This document shows positions 51,947 through 59,185 of a DNA stretch of 64,000 nt, piece after piece (the stretch's first letter is position 1; the number at the start of each line of letters is the position of its first letter). Under the pieces are notes generated by a model. The model was not told the DNA's origin. It was given only the letters and a program-made list of their open reading frames with translations, and searched no databases. Both the position numbers and the translations under genes were made by a program. The DNA comes from JBKBKC01 sp046294265. Its GTDB lineage: Bacteria; Pseudomonadota; Alphaproteobacteria; Rhodobacterales; Rhodobacteraceae. The DNA lies in assembly GCA_046294265.1 (NCBI GenBank), contig JBKBKC010000009.1:122234-186233 (forward strand), written 5' to 3'.

Positions 51947-52762
51947 TCAGCGCTTCAGGCTGGGCGACGCCATCGGCGTGCCCTCGCTCAGATTGTTCAT
52001 GTAGGCGATCAGGGCGATGGTCGCTTCGGACCCGAAAGCGATATCGGGCTGACGCATCTGCCAATGACAGTCCCACATCCGGTGCTGCATCGTGCGCGAG
52101 GTTTCATGGCTGACCCGGTAGGTCGGCCACGAGGCCATCACCGGGCCGGTCTGTTCTGGATCGGTCAGGTTCGACAGGTTCTGCAGCCGGATGCGCGCGC
52201 CATCATTGCTGTGGCAGGTCGCGCAGGAGTAATCCAGCATCGAGGACCGGCGAAAGAACAGCGCCTCGCCGATGGCGATGGCTTCCTTTTCCTTCGCGTG
52301 GGCGGTCGGAATACTGATCGGCATCTCTTCGGACTGTGCCGCGACATACATCGTCAGGTCCTGCATTTCCGAATCCGCGCGGTTCTTCGAGAAGGCCTTT
52401 TTCGCCGATTCCGCGAACGGGATGCCCTGAAGGTCCTCGCGGCACCATGCGATGCGCGTGTCCGCGTCCATCACCCGGTCCACATCCGCGAAATAGCGCG
52501 GAAGCTGGGCATAGGCCCCCGCAACGACGCCCGCGCCCAGGCCGAGGTCGCAGGCCTCAAGCGTTGCGCCCTTCGGCCCGGCGGCCGTTCTCCACAGCTC
52601 TTCGCCGCGGTCAACGGCAAACCATGCGGGGTTCGCGAACGGGTCGGACAGCATCGCGTGATAAACATCCAGCTCGCTGCCCGTCTCTTCGGCCGACACA
52701 GGTGCAGCGACAGCTCCCAGTGCCACTAGTCCAACAAAACACGCTTTGCGCGTCAACGACAT
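51947..52762 (-). CDS. soxA: SoxA c-type cytochrome, one visible heme motif
   Basis: Subunit of 271 residues of the SoxAX complex. The signal peptide ends near APVSA. Only one CxxCH is present: CATCH at residues 180-184. Cys71 (EACDLG) and Cys107 (AWCRED) sit where other SoxA proteins have a second heme or a disulfide, so a disulfide is likely. Cys232 in MWDCHWQMRQPDI is the modified heme-ligand cysteine of the catalytic heme. The single-heme form is the second class of SoxAX known from Starkeya. Confidence 0.92.
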   Translation of the reverse strand: MSLTRKACFVGLVALGAVAAPVSAEETGSELDVYHAMLSDPFANPAWFAVDRGEELWRTAAGPKGATLEACDLGLGAGVVAGAYAQLPRYFADVDRVMDADTRIAWCREDLQGIPFAESAKKAFSKNRADSEMQDLTMYVAAQSEEMPISIPTAHAKEKEAIAIGEALFFRRSSMLDYSCATCHSNDGARIRLQNLSNLTDPEQTGPVMASWPTYRVSHETSRTMQHRMWDCHWQMRQPDIAFGSEATIALIAYMNNLSEGTPMASPSLKR

Positions 52763-52823
52763 CTTCGTCCCTCCCTGAAGATATCCCCGCCCCAGTCAAC
52801 GGGGCAGGGCCGCCCTTCTCCCG

Positions 52824-53153
52824 TTACGCGACTTCGACTTTCTGGGTGTTGGTGTAGATCGACCCGTCATCGTCGTACCAGGTGAAGTTCACGTCCGAGG
52901 TCGCATCGATGCGCGCCTCGAATTCGAAATAGGGGTTGGTGGACACGGCCGGGTCGATGGCCACGTCGATGATGTTCACCCCGTTCAGGTCGCAGGTGAA
53001 CCGGTTGATGATCGAGCGCGGGATCAGGTTGCCATCAGAGCCTTTGCGCTGGCCTGATTCCATCAGGTGCGAGATCAGCGCCTTGATGTTGATGATTTCG
53101 CCAGCCTTGGCGGTCTTCTGGACCTTCACGCGGGGTTTTGCGTCTTGTGCCAT
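52824..53153 (-). CDS. soxZ: SoxZ sulfur carrier partner
   Basis: Cytoplasm-made, periplasm-acting partner of SoxY, 109 residues, no signal peptide (co-exported with SoxY). It is an immunoglobulin-like beta sandwich with KVQKTAKAGEIINIKALISH, IPRSIINRFTCDLNG and a C-terminal WYDDDGSIYTNTQKVEV. It starts 24 bases after soxY. Confidence 0.95.
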   Translation of the reverse strand: MAQDAKPRVKVQKTAKAGEIINIKALISHLMESGQRKGSDGNLIPRSIINRFTCDLNGVNIIDVAIDPAVSTNPYFEFEARIDATSDVNFTWYDDDGSIYTNTQKVEVA

Positions 53154-53177
53154 GTGCGTTCTCCTGGTTCCGTTGCC

Positions 53178-53597
53178 TCAGCCGCCGCAGCCGCCGATGG
53201 TGACCTTGATTTCCTGCGATGCCTGCACGATCGAGCCGTCGGGCATCTTGGCCAGTGCGATCACGTCCTGCGTCCGCGCGAGGCGGATCCGCGTGGCCGC
53301 CATCTGGCGGCCCGAGGCCGGGCCGAACGTGTAGGTGCAGACTGCCGGTTCCGGGTTTCCGGCCGCCAGCAGCATGATCGCCACGGCGCCGGGCGCCTCG
53401 ACCTGCACGGGCACGGTGTTGCCGTTCTCGGCGATCTCGGGGGCGGTCAGCGTGATGCCGCCCGTGCCCACGGCCATGCCGCCGGCAAAGTCCTTGGTCA
53501 GATCTTCAACGCTGGAGGCAAAGGCTGAGTTGGCGAGCGTCGCGGACGCGATCCCACCAAACCCGGCCACCAGGGCCTGACGTCTGGAAAGTGTCAT
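53178..53597 (-). CDS. soxY: SoxY sulfur carrier protein
   Basis: Periplasmic carrier of 139 residues with a Tat leader (TLSRRQALVAGFGGIASATL). Intermediates are attached to the C-terminal Cys137 in the terminal GGCGG motif (KVTIGGCGG), a near-complete diagnostic. The start was set at the ATG six bases after AAGGAG; two further upstream ATGs are in frame. It is the first gene of the YZAXBCDEFGH run. Confidence 0.95.
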   Translation of the reverse strand: MTLSRRQALVAGFGGIASATLANSAFASSVEDLTKDFAGGMAVGTGGITLTAPEIAENGNTVPVQVEAPGAVAIMLLAAGNPEPAVCTYTFGPASGRQMAATRIRLARTQDVIALAKMPDGSIVQASQEIKVTIGGCGG

Positions 53598-53625
53598 GGT
53601 CATCTCCTTCATGGGTTTCGGGCCA

Positions 53626-53727
53626 TCAATCGGTCCGGGCGCGCGGCCAGGTTGCGCCGCAAACCGACCGAAGAGCGCAGGATGCAGCAACGCCTGCCCG
53701 CACAACCCCCTCTTGTCGACCTGTCAT
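53626..53727 (-). CDS. candidate 33-residue leader peptide upstream of soxY
   Basis: Short open frame starting MTGRQEGVVRAGVAAS, with an excellent Shine-Dalgarno (GGGGAGG, 7 bases before the ATG), ending 28 bases before the soxY start. The peptide contains two cysteines (SCALR, SVCGAT). No homology was recognised. It could be an attenuation-type leader or simply a chance frame in the long untranslated leader. Confidence 0.3.
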   Translation of the reverse strand: MTGRQEGVVRAGVAASCALRSVCGATWPRARTD

Positions 53728-53839
53728 GGCGATCCTCCCCGATCACTCCCTGACCTTTACGATAGCAACGGTATGCCACTGTGCGCAACAGGAATATAGC
53801 GATCTTCGAATATTCATATAGGAGCTGTATTTCAACAGC
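53728..53839 (-). promoter_or_regulatory. soxY upstream promoter/operator region
   Basis: AT-rich block in GC-rich DNA. On the minus strand TTGAAA and TATTCG are spaced 17 bases apart within ATATGAATATTCGAAG, which also carries the palindrome GAATATTC and flanking TATA half-sites, an arrangement seen for ArsR-type SoxR/BigR operators. A second candidate pair is TTGCGC ... TATCGT. A main sox promoter here is likely. Confidence 0.45.
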
Positions 53840-54403
53840 TTACTGCCCACCGCGCTCTGAAAGCCGCTGCGCGAGATACGTCTGGAAGTGTTCGCCGCTC
53901 TTGTATTCGCGATCCTTCACCCAAGTCAGAAGCGCCTCGGTCGTGCCGACGTCAAGGGCCCCCGGCATGGCCGCCACCGCCGATTCGGCAGCTGTGCCGC
54001 CCTCGGGCACCGCCTCGGGCAGGAACATCATCGTGGGCGTGAACACGACCCCCCAGCGCACCGCCATCTGCTTTTCCGGCAACACCGTCCCGTCGAAATC
54101 AATCACCTCGACATCGCCAAAGAGGTTCATCTGCAGCACGAAGAAATGCCCGCGCAACAGCGCGTCCACGCGCGGGTCTGGAAACACCTCCGCATGCATC
54201 TTTGAGCAGTAGATGCAGCCGCGCTGTTCCCAGATGATCAAGAGCCGTTTGCCCTCGGAGTTCGCCTCGTCAAGGTCGTCGCGCAGGTCGCGGAATGTCT
54301 CGCGCAGCCAGTCGGGCTTGTGCAGGCCGTCGTCGCCCATGGGGGCCGCTGCCAGCGGCAGGGCGGACGTCAGAAGGGCGAAAAGGGTGGCAATGCGGAT
54401 CAT
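53840..54403 (-). CDS. soxW: SoxW periplasmic thioredoxin
   Basis: Thioredoxin-fold protein of 187 residues with a signal peptide (ATLFALLTSALPLAAA) and the redox motif RGCIYCSKMHAEVF; the cis-proline region is WGVVFTPTMMFL. It receives electrons from SoxV and keeps Sox proteins reduced or reactivates SoxYZ. The start is behind GGGGAGGAACC. It follows soxV by 17 bases. Confidence 0.88.
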   Translation of the reverse strand: MIRIATLFALLTSALPLAAAPMGDDGLHKPDWLRETFRDLRDDLDEANSEGKRLLIIWEQRGCIYCSKMHAEVFPDPRVDALLRGHFFVLQMNLFGDVEVIDFDGTVLPEKQMAVRWGVVFTPTMMFLPEAVPEGGTAAESAVAAMPGALDVGTTEALLTWVKDREYKSGEHFQTYLAQRLSERGGQ

Positions 54404-54420
54404 GGGTTCCTCCCCGGGGT

Positions 54421-55158
54421 TCATCTCAACGTGGCGGACCAGTCGAAGTTCTGGATCATCCAGTCGGCGATCAGGTTGACGGTGTTGGTGGCGATCAGGA
54501 TGCCAAAGATGATCAGCATCACCCCCATCACCTTTTCGACATGACCGAGCATCCGGCGGTGGCGGCCCACGAACGAGAGGAACGGCTGTGCAAAGACCGC
54601 CGCCACGACAAAGGGCAGGGTCATCGCCAAACCATAGACCAGCAGCAGCGTGCCACCCCGCCACAAATCGCCCATGCCGCTGGCCACCATCAGGACTGCC
54701 GCCAGCGCAGGCCCCACGCAGGGGGTCCAGCCAAAGCCGAAAGCAAGGCCCATCACATAGGCCCCCGCCAGCGTGGCCGGGCGGCCCGCCGCCTCGACCC
54801 GCGCCTCACGGTAGAACAGGCCGATGCGCAAAAGGCCGAGGAAATGCAGGCCGAACACGATCAGCACCCCGCCCGCCACCCACGAGAGCGTCTCGCGCCA
54901 CTGCAGGAACACGCGGCCCAGGGCCGTGGCGCCGAGGCCCAGCATCACGAAGATCGTCGTCACCCCGATGGCAAAGGCCAGCGACTGCACCACCAGCCGC
55001 ATCTGCGCACCGCGCTGGATGCCGCCATCGGCGCGCAGTTCCTGCATCGACATGCCCGCGAGGTAGCACAGGTAAAAGGGCACCATCGGCAGCACGCAGG
55101 GCGACAGGAACGACAAAAGCCCCGCCAGCGCCGCACCGCCATAGCTTATGTCAAACAT
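54421..55158 (-). CDS. soxV: SoxV (CcdA-family) thiol transporter
   Basis: Membrane electron transporter of 245 residues with six helices. The paired membrane cysteines are in LSPCVLPMVPFYLCYLAG and FGWTPCVGPALAAVL. It passes electrons from cytoplasmic thioredoxin to periplasmic SoxW. It is the first gene of the soxVW unit and is divergent from soxS with a 94-base gap. Confidence 0.92.
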   Translation of the reverse strand: MFDISYGGAALAGLLSFLSPCVLPMVPFYLCYLAGMSMQELRADGGIQRGAQMRLVVQSLAFAIGVTTIFVMLGLGATALGRVFLQWRETLSWVAGGVLIVFGLHFLGLLRIGLFYREARVEAAGRPATLAGAYVMGLAFGFGWTPCVGPALAAVLMVASGMGDLWRGGTLLLVYGLAMTLPFVVAAVFAQPFLSFVGRHRRMLGHVEKVMGVMLIIFGILIATNTVNLIADWMIQNFDWSATLR

Positions 55159-55252
55159 CCGCCCTACCTTTCCGGGGTTCGCCGTGGGCTGCGCACTTGT
55201 CTGGCAACCGCCGTCACATTACAACATTTATATCTTTGGAGGGCCGTCAATC
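55159..55252. promoter_or_regulatory. divergent soxV / soxS promoter region
   Basis: The 94-base gap holds an AT-rich stretch (ACATTACAACATTTATATC) close to soxS and a Shine-Dalgarno GGAGGG 9 bases before its ATG. Divergent promoters are expected; a SoxR-type operator is possible but was not clearly matched to the soxY site. Confidence 0.4.
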
Positions 55253-55621
55253 ATGCAGTTCACGTCCGCCCTTCGCATCTGGGCCTTTGCCGCCTCGCTG
55301 GCGGTTCTGCCGCTGGCGGCCGCCGCTGAGGCGCTGGTCCTCATGATGGTGGAACAGCCGGGCTGCATCTATTGCTTGCGATGGGATGCCGAGATCGCCC
55401 CGAAATATGAGCTGACCGACGAAGGCCGCCGCGCACCCCTGCAACGCCAGCAGCTGCGCGCCGCCCTGCCCGAGGGCGTCACCTTCGACCGCCCCGCGAT
55501 CTTTACGCCCACCTTCGTCCTTCTGCGCGACGGGGTGGAGGCCGGACGGATCGAGGGCTATCCGGGCGAGGATTTCTTCTGGGGCCTCCTCGGCCAGATG
55601 CTGGATCGCACCGCCCCCTGA
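55253..55621 (+). CDS. soxS: SoxS periplasmic thioredoxin
   Basis: Thioredoxin-like protein of 122 residues with a signal peptide (ASLAVLPLAAAAEA). The redox motif QPGCIYCLRWDAEIA matches the SoxS PGCxYC hallmark, and AIFTPTFVLLRDG holds the cis-proline. It is needed for full expression or activation of the Sox system in Paracoccus, where it is paired with the repressor gene soxR; no soxR is seen beside it here. Confidence 0.88.
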   Translation: MQFTSALRIWAFAASLAVLPLAAAAEALVLMMVEQPGCIYCLRWDAEIAPKYELTDEGRRAPLQRQQLRAALPEGVTFDRPAIFTPTFVLLRDGVEAGRIEGYPGEDFFWGLLGQMLDRTAP

Positions 55622-55816
55622 CCGATTCTTCGCGACACCAATCCTGCACGGCACCACGTCCGCCCTGCCAAAGACGCGCGCCCAGTCCTGTGCCCCAAGA
55701 CACGCCGCAAGTGCCGCTGCCGCCTTGCTTCAATCGCCATATTTGCCCTGCCGGGGGCATGAAGTCCAATCGGATACGGCATCATCCGCCGAGGTCCTAA
55801 CACCCTCACCGATTGA
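55622..55816. other. intergenic sequence after soxS
   Basis: No gene, hairpin or promoter was recognised. A soxR gene, expected here by analogy with Paracoccus, is absent. Confidence 0.4.
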
Positions 55817-56281
55817 TCAGCACTGGGCCGAAACTGGGCCGAAATCCTCATCCTTCCAGCCGGGTCCCGCTTCGGTGATCTGCCTCGAAACCTTGCAGAT
55901 CCCACGTCTCTTGCCCACGATCCGCTCCACGCCCTCGGCCCACCAAGCGAAGCACAGCCTGGAATCGTCAACTCCCAGCTTCATCTCGGAGTCCAGAACC
56001 CTCGGCAGGTCGGCATGCCGGCGCAACAGGATCAGCACCGGCCCCAGATGCCGCCGCTGCCCGTCCGGGCCGAAAGTCGGCGCCGCCTCGATAGACGCTC
56101 GGAATCCACGGTGCATCGCCTGACGCGGCATCAACTGCGCATCGGGCAAGTCACGAAACATCGGCCGAACCCGCAGGCCGGGCGCCATCCGGCGCTGGTC
56201 AACGGACGCATGGGCCAGGACGAGCACCGCGTCACCCCTGGGGAACCCAGCCGTAGCTCCCCTGCGCGGGGTCGCGGACAT
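55817..56281 (-). CDS. unidentified open frame between the AKR gene and soxS
   Basis: Up to 154 residues, with an alternative start at 56161 giving 114 residues. The second half (HRGFRASIEAAPTFG, GPVLILLRRHADLPRVLDSE, LCFAWWAEGVERIVGKRR) looks more protein-like than random GC-rich frames, with balanced Leu/Val/Asp content, but no family was recognised and no Shine-Dalgarno is seen. It may be a small gene or a decayed remnant. Confidence 0.3.
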   Translation of the reverse strand: MSATPRRGATAGFPRGDAVLVLAHASVDQRRMAPGLRVRPMFRDLPDAQLMPRQAMHRGFRASIEAAPTFGPDGQRRHLGPVLILLRRHADLPRVLDSEMKLGVDDSRLCFAWWAEGVERIVGKRRGICKVSRQITEAGPGWKDEDFGPVSAQC

Positions 56282-56307
56282 GCTGGTGCGCGTCGATCTG
56301 CGCGGGG

Positions 56308-57336
56308 TCAGCCTGCGGCGGGGATCGGGGCCGCGGGGTCGATCAGGCCTTGCGCCTGCAGGTCCTGCCACAGGGCGGCGGGAATGGCGGCGGCGGCAGC
56401 GGCGAGGTTCCCCTGCATTTCGGCCACGCCCTGCCCGCCCGGGATCACCGACAGGGTGGCCGGATGGCACAGCGGGAACCGGAACGCGGCGTCCAAAAGG
56501 CGCACGCCATGCGCCGCGCAGACCTCCTCCAGCCGGGCCACGCGGGCCATGATCCCGGGCGGCGCGGGATTGTAGTTGTAGAACGCCCCGGGACGCGCGC
56601 CGGTCGCGAGGATTCCGGAATTGTAGGCCCCGCCGATGACCACCCCCACGCCGCGCGCCGCCGCCGCATCCATGAACCCCAGCGCTCCCTGCTCCAGCAG
56701 GGTATAGCGCCCGGCCAAGAGGAAGATGTCGAAGTCGCCCCGCTCCATCAGCCACTGGCAGGGCTGCCATTCGTTGACGCCCGCGCCAAAGGCCCGGATC
56801 ACGCCCTGCTCGCGCAGCGACAGAAGGGCGCGGTATCCGCCCGCCATCAGCTCTTCCAGCCGCGCCAGAAGTGCTGCCTCCGACCCGTGGTTGAACATGT
56901 CAAGGTCGTGGGCATAGAGGATGTCCACCCGGTCAACCCCCAGCCGCTCCAGCGAAAATTCCAGCGACCGCATTACCGCGTCATAGCCGTAGTCATAGAC
57001 CTCGCGCCGTGCGGGCACCTCGAACCATTTGCCCATCCCGTCGCGCGTGCCTTCCGTTGCGGCGGTCAGCAGGCGCCCGACCTTGGTGGACAGGACATAC
57101 TCCCCACGCGGCTTGCCCCGCAGAAACCTGTTGATCCGGGTTTCCGACAGGCCAAACCCGTAAAGCGGCGCGGTGTCGTAATAGCGCAGCCCCCCCTCCC
57201 AGGCCCGCACCAGCAGGGCCTGCGCCTCGACCTCGGGGATCGCGCGGTAGAGGTTGCCCAAGGGCGCACCGCCAAAGCCGATCTCGGTGAAGGTCAGCCC
57301 CCCGTTCCCCAGCCTGTCCCAGTGCCGTGTCCGCAT
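56308..57336 (-). CDS. aldo-keto reductase, L-fucose/D-threo-aldose 1-dehydrogenase type
   Basis: NAD(P)-dependent oxidoreductase of 342 residues of the AKR fold. ETEIGFGGAPLGNLYR-like start (LTFTEIGFGGAPLGNL), catalytic YYDTAPLYGFGLSE with the Tyr, a Lys in LSTKVGRLL, and VDILYAHDLDMFNH. The family oxidises fucose-type aldoses to lactones. It is divergent from a FucU mutarotase gene, which supports an aldose 1-dehydrogenase role. The start is the ATG at MRTRHWDRLGNGG. Confidence 0.85.
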   Translation of the reverse strand: MRTRHWDRLGNGGLTFTEIGFGGAPLGNLYRAIPEVEAQALLVRAWEGGLRYYDTAPLYGFGLSETRINRFLRGKPRGEYVLSTKVGRLLTAATEGTRDGMGKWFEVPARREVYDYGYDAVMRSLEFSLERLGVDRVDILYAHDLDMFNHGSEAALLARLEELMAGGYRALLSLREQGVIRAFGAGVNEWQPCQWLMERGDFDIFLLAGRYTLLEQGALGFMDAAAARGVGVVIGGAYNSGILATGARPGAFYNYNPAPPGIMARVARLEEVCAAHGVRLLDAAFRFPLCHPATLSVIPGGQGVAEMQGNLAAAAAAIPAALWQDLQAQGLIDPAAPIPAAG

Positions 57337-57504
57337 GTCACCCCCGGTGATTGCCCCGTGATGCCAGTATGTCGTGACTGCCCGGCCGAGGCCAGCCGTG
57401 CCGGGCCCGCGCCGCGGATTCTCCGGCCCGGCATCTTGCGCAAGGCCCGGCCGCAGTGCACCAGTTTGCGGACGGCGCAGACCACGGGCAGATGAGGGGA
57501 TGAG

Positions 57505-57957
57505 ATGCTCAAGGGAATAGACCACCGGCTGACCGCCGAGGTTCTGGCCTGCCTGCGCGCCATGGGGCACGGCGACACGGTGATCCTGGCCGACACGAAC
57601 TTTCCCGCCGCCGGCCTCGCACGCGCCAGCGTCACCGGGCATCCCCTGCGGATGGACAACCTGACCCTGGCCGAGGCCGCGCGCGCCGTGCTGTCGGTGC
57701 TGCCGCTGGATACCTTCGTTCCCGATTTCGCGGCCCGGATGCAGGTGGTCGGAGCGCCCGCCGACATACCCCCCGTGCAGGCCGAGGTGCAGGCCGAGAT
57801 CGACCGCGCCGAGGGCAGACACCGGCCCATGGTGGGGATCGAGCGGTTTGCCTTTTCCGATCTTGCCCGGGCGTCCTTTGCCGTGATCCAGACCGGCGAG
57901 CGGCGGTTCTACGGCTGCGTGATGTTCCGCAAGGGAGTCATTCCCCCCGATGCATGA
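57505..57957 (+). CDS. fucU: FucU/RbsD-family sugar mutarotase
   Basis: Protein of 150 residues, MLKGIDHRLTAEVLACLRAM, with catalytic-region GHGDTVILADTNFPA, and QTGERRFYGCVMFRKGVI at the end. It interconverts anomers of L-fucose (or ribose for RbsD); the residue pattern and length fit FucU. It is divergent from the aldo-keto reductase gene and adjacent to a PfkB kinase gene. Confidence 0.88.
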   Translation: MLKGIDHRLTAEVLACLRAMGHGDTVILADTNFPAAGLARASVTGHPLRMDNLTLAEAARAVLSVLPLDTFVPDFAARMQVVGAPADIPPVQAEVQAEIDRAEGRHRPMVGIERFAFSDLARASFAVIQTGERRFYGCVMFRKGVIPPDA

Positions 57958-57964
57958 GGATAGC

Positions 57965-58900
57965 ATGACCGCGACACCCACCCCGAAACCCATCGTCATC
58001 CTGGGCATCTTCGTGGCCGACACCAGCTTTCGCGCCGCGCGCCAGCCCCGGATGGGCGAGACGATCCTGGGCCAGTCCTTCACGCTCGGCCCCGGCGGGA
58101 AGGGGTCGAACCAGGCCGTGGCGGCGGCGATGGCGGGGGCGCGCGTGCATTTCCTGACCCGGCTGGGACGCGATGCCTTTGCCGACATGGCCCGCGCGAT
58201 CTGGGGCCGGGCGGGGGTGATGCCCGAGGTCGTGGAGGATGCGGAAAGCTATACCGGGGCCGCCTACATCTTTGTCGAGGCGGCCACGGGCAACAACGCG
58301 ATCATCGTGGCGCCGGGGGCGGCGGCACGGATCTCGGTGGCGGATGTGGAGGCGCAGGCGGGCCTGATCGCAGGCGCTGCGGCCTTTGTCACGCAGCTGG
58401 AGCAGCCCGTCGAGGCCGCACGGCGGGGGCTGGAGATCGCGCGGGCGGCGGGGGTGGTGACGGTGCTGAACCCCGCCCCCGCAGCCCCGCTGGACGACGC
58501 GATGCTGGCGCTGTGCGACTACCTCACCCCCAACGAGACCGAGGCCGAGGCGCTGACCGGCCTGCCCGTCACCACGTTGGCCGAGGCCGAGGCGGCGGCG
58601 GGGGTCCTGCTGGACCGGGGCGTGGGGGCGGTGATCGTGACGCTGGGCGACAAGGGCGCGCTCTATCGCGACCGCACGCAGACGGTGCATGTGCCCGTCA
58701 TCAGCGCGGGGCCGGTGGTGGAGACGACGGGTGCGGGCGACGCCTTCAACGGCGGCTTCGTCACCGCCCTGTGCGAGGGGCGCGGGGTGATCGAGGCGGT
58801 CCGCTTTGGCTGCGCCACCGCCGGCCTTTCGGTCACCTGGCCGGGGACGGCGGGCGCCATGCCCGCCCGGGCCGAGATCGAGGCGCTGCTGGCGGGGTGA
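57965..58900 (+). CDS. PfkB-family ribokinase-like sugar kinase
   Basis: Kinase of 311 residues. VILGIFVADTSFRAARQP, the sugar-binding GPGGKGSNQAVAAAMAGA, LNPAPAAPLDDAML and the catalytic ETTGAGDAFNGGFVTALC define the ribokinase group. The start at MTATPTPKP has GAGGATAGC upstream; an earlier ATG at 57950 would overlap fucU by 8 bases. The substrate may be ribose or a sugar from the neighbouring fucose-type pathway. Confidence 0.85.
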   Translation: MTATPTPKPIVILGIFVADTSFRAARQPRMGETILGQSFTLGPGGKGSNQAVAAAMAGARVHFLTRLGRDAFADMARAIWGRAGVMPEVVEDAESYTGAAYIFVEAATGNNAIIVAPGAAARISVADVEAQAGLIAGAAAFVTQLEQPVEAARRGLEIARAAGVVTVLNPAPAAPLDDAMLALCDYLTPNETEAEALTGLPVTTLAEAEAAAGVLLDRGVGAVIVTLGDKGALYRDRTQTVHVPVISAGPVVETTGAGDAFNGGFVTALCEGRGVIEAVRFGCATAGLSVTWPGTAGAMPARAEIEALLAG

Positions 58901-58908
58901 GCTGGGGT

Positions 58909-58923
58909 GTCCCACGATGGGAC
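58909..58923. promoter_or_regulatory. perfect 15-base palindrome identical to the glpK upstream site
   Basis: GTCCCACGATGGGAC, 8 bases after the kinase stop codon. It is the exact reverse complement of GTCCCATCGTGGGAC at 40467-40481, and flanking bases also match (GGTG before, YTTT after). It lies about 170 bases upstream of tRNA-Thr, next to a TTGACC at 58952. Confidence 0.5.
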
Positions 58924-58951
58924 ATCTTTCCAGCCCAATGAAACCAAGGAC

Positions 58952-58980
58952 TTGACCTGCCCGCCTTCATCATTTGGTAA
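58952..58980 (+). promoter_or_regulatory. weak promoter candidate upstream of tRNA-Thr
   Basis: TTGACC and TGGTAA separated by 17 bases, located about 115 bases upstream of the tRNA. The -10 match is poor. Given because a tRNA promoter must lie in this 196-base gap. Confidence 0.25.
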
Positions 58981-59096
58981 CCTCTTTGCACCGGATGGCC
59001 TTATGGCAATCCCGGTCCGCCGTCTTGGCGCCTTGTGTGAAAAGCCCCGCAAGCGGGATTGATCAACGCCCGCCAAGAGGGTATTTCCCTCACGAC

Positions 59097-59171
59097 GCCC
59101 CTATAGCACAGCGGTAGTGCAGCGGTTTTGTAAACCGAAGGTCGGGAGTTCAAATCTCTCTGGGGGCACCA
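59097..59171 (+). tRNA. tRNA-Thr (anticodon TGT)
   Basis: 75 bases including encoded CCA. Acceptor GCCCCTA pairs with TGGGGGC; the D arm is GCAC/GTGC. The anticodon stem CGGT/ACCG carries loop TTTGTAA with anticodon TGT; the T arm GGGAG/CTCTC has loop TTCAAAT. The discriminator is A. Decodes ACA and other ACN codons. Confidence 0.93.
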
Positions 59172-59185
59172 TTTCCCGCGCCGGA

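Noticed and set aside
59097..59171. tRNA-Thr as an attachment site for an integrated element
   Set aside because: No integrase gene, no repeated tRNA 3' end and only housekeeping genes next to it.
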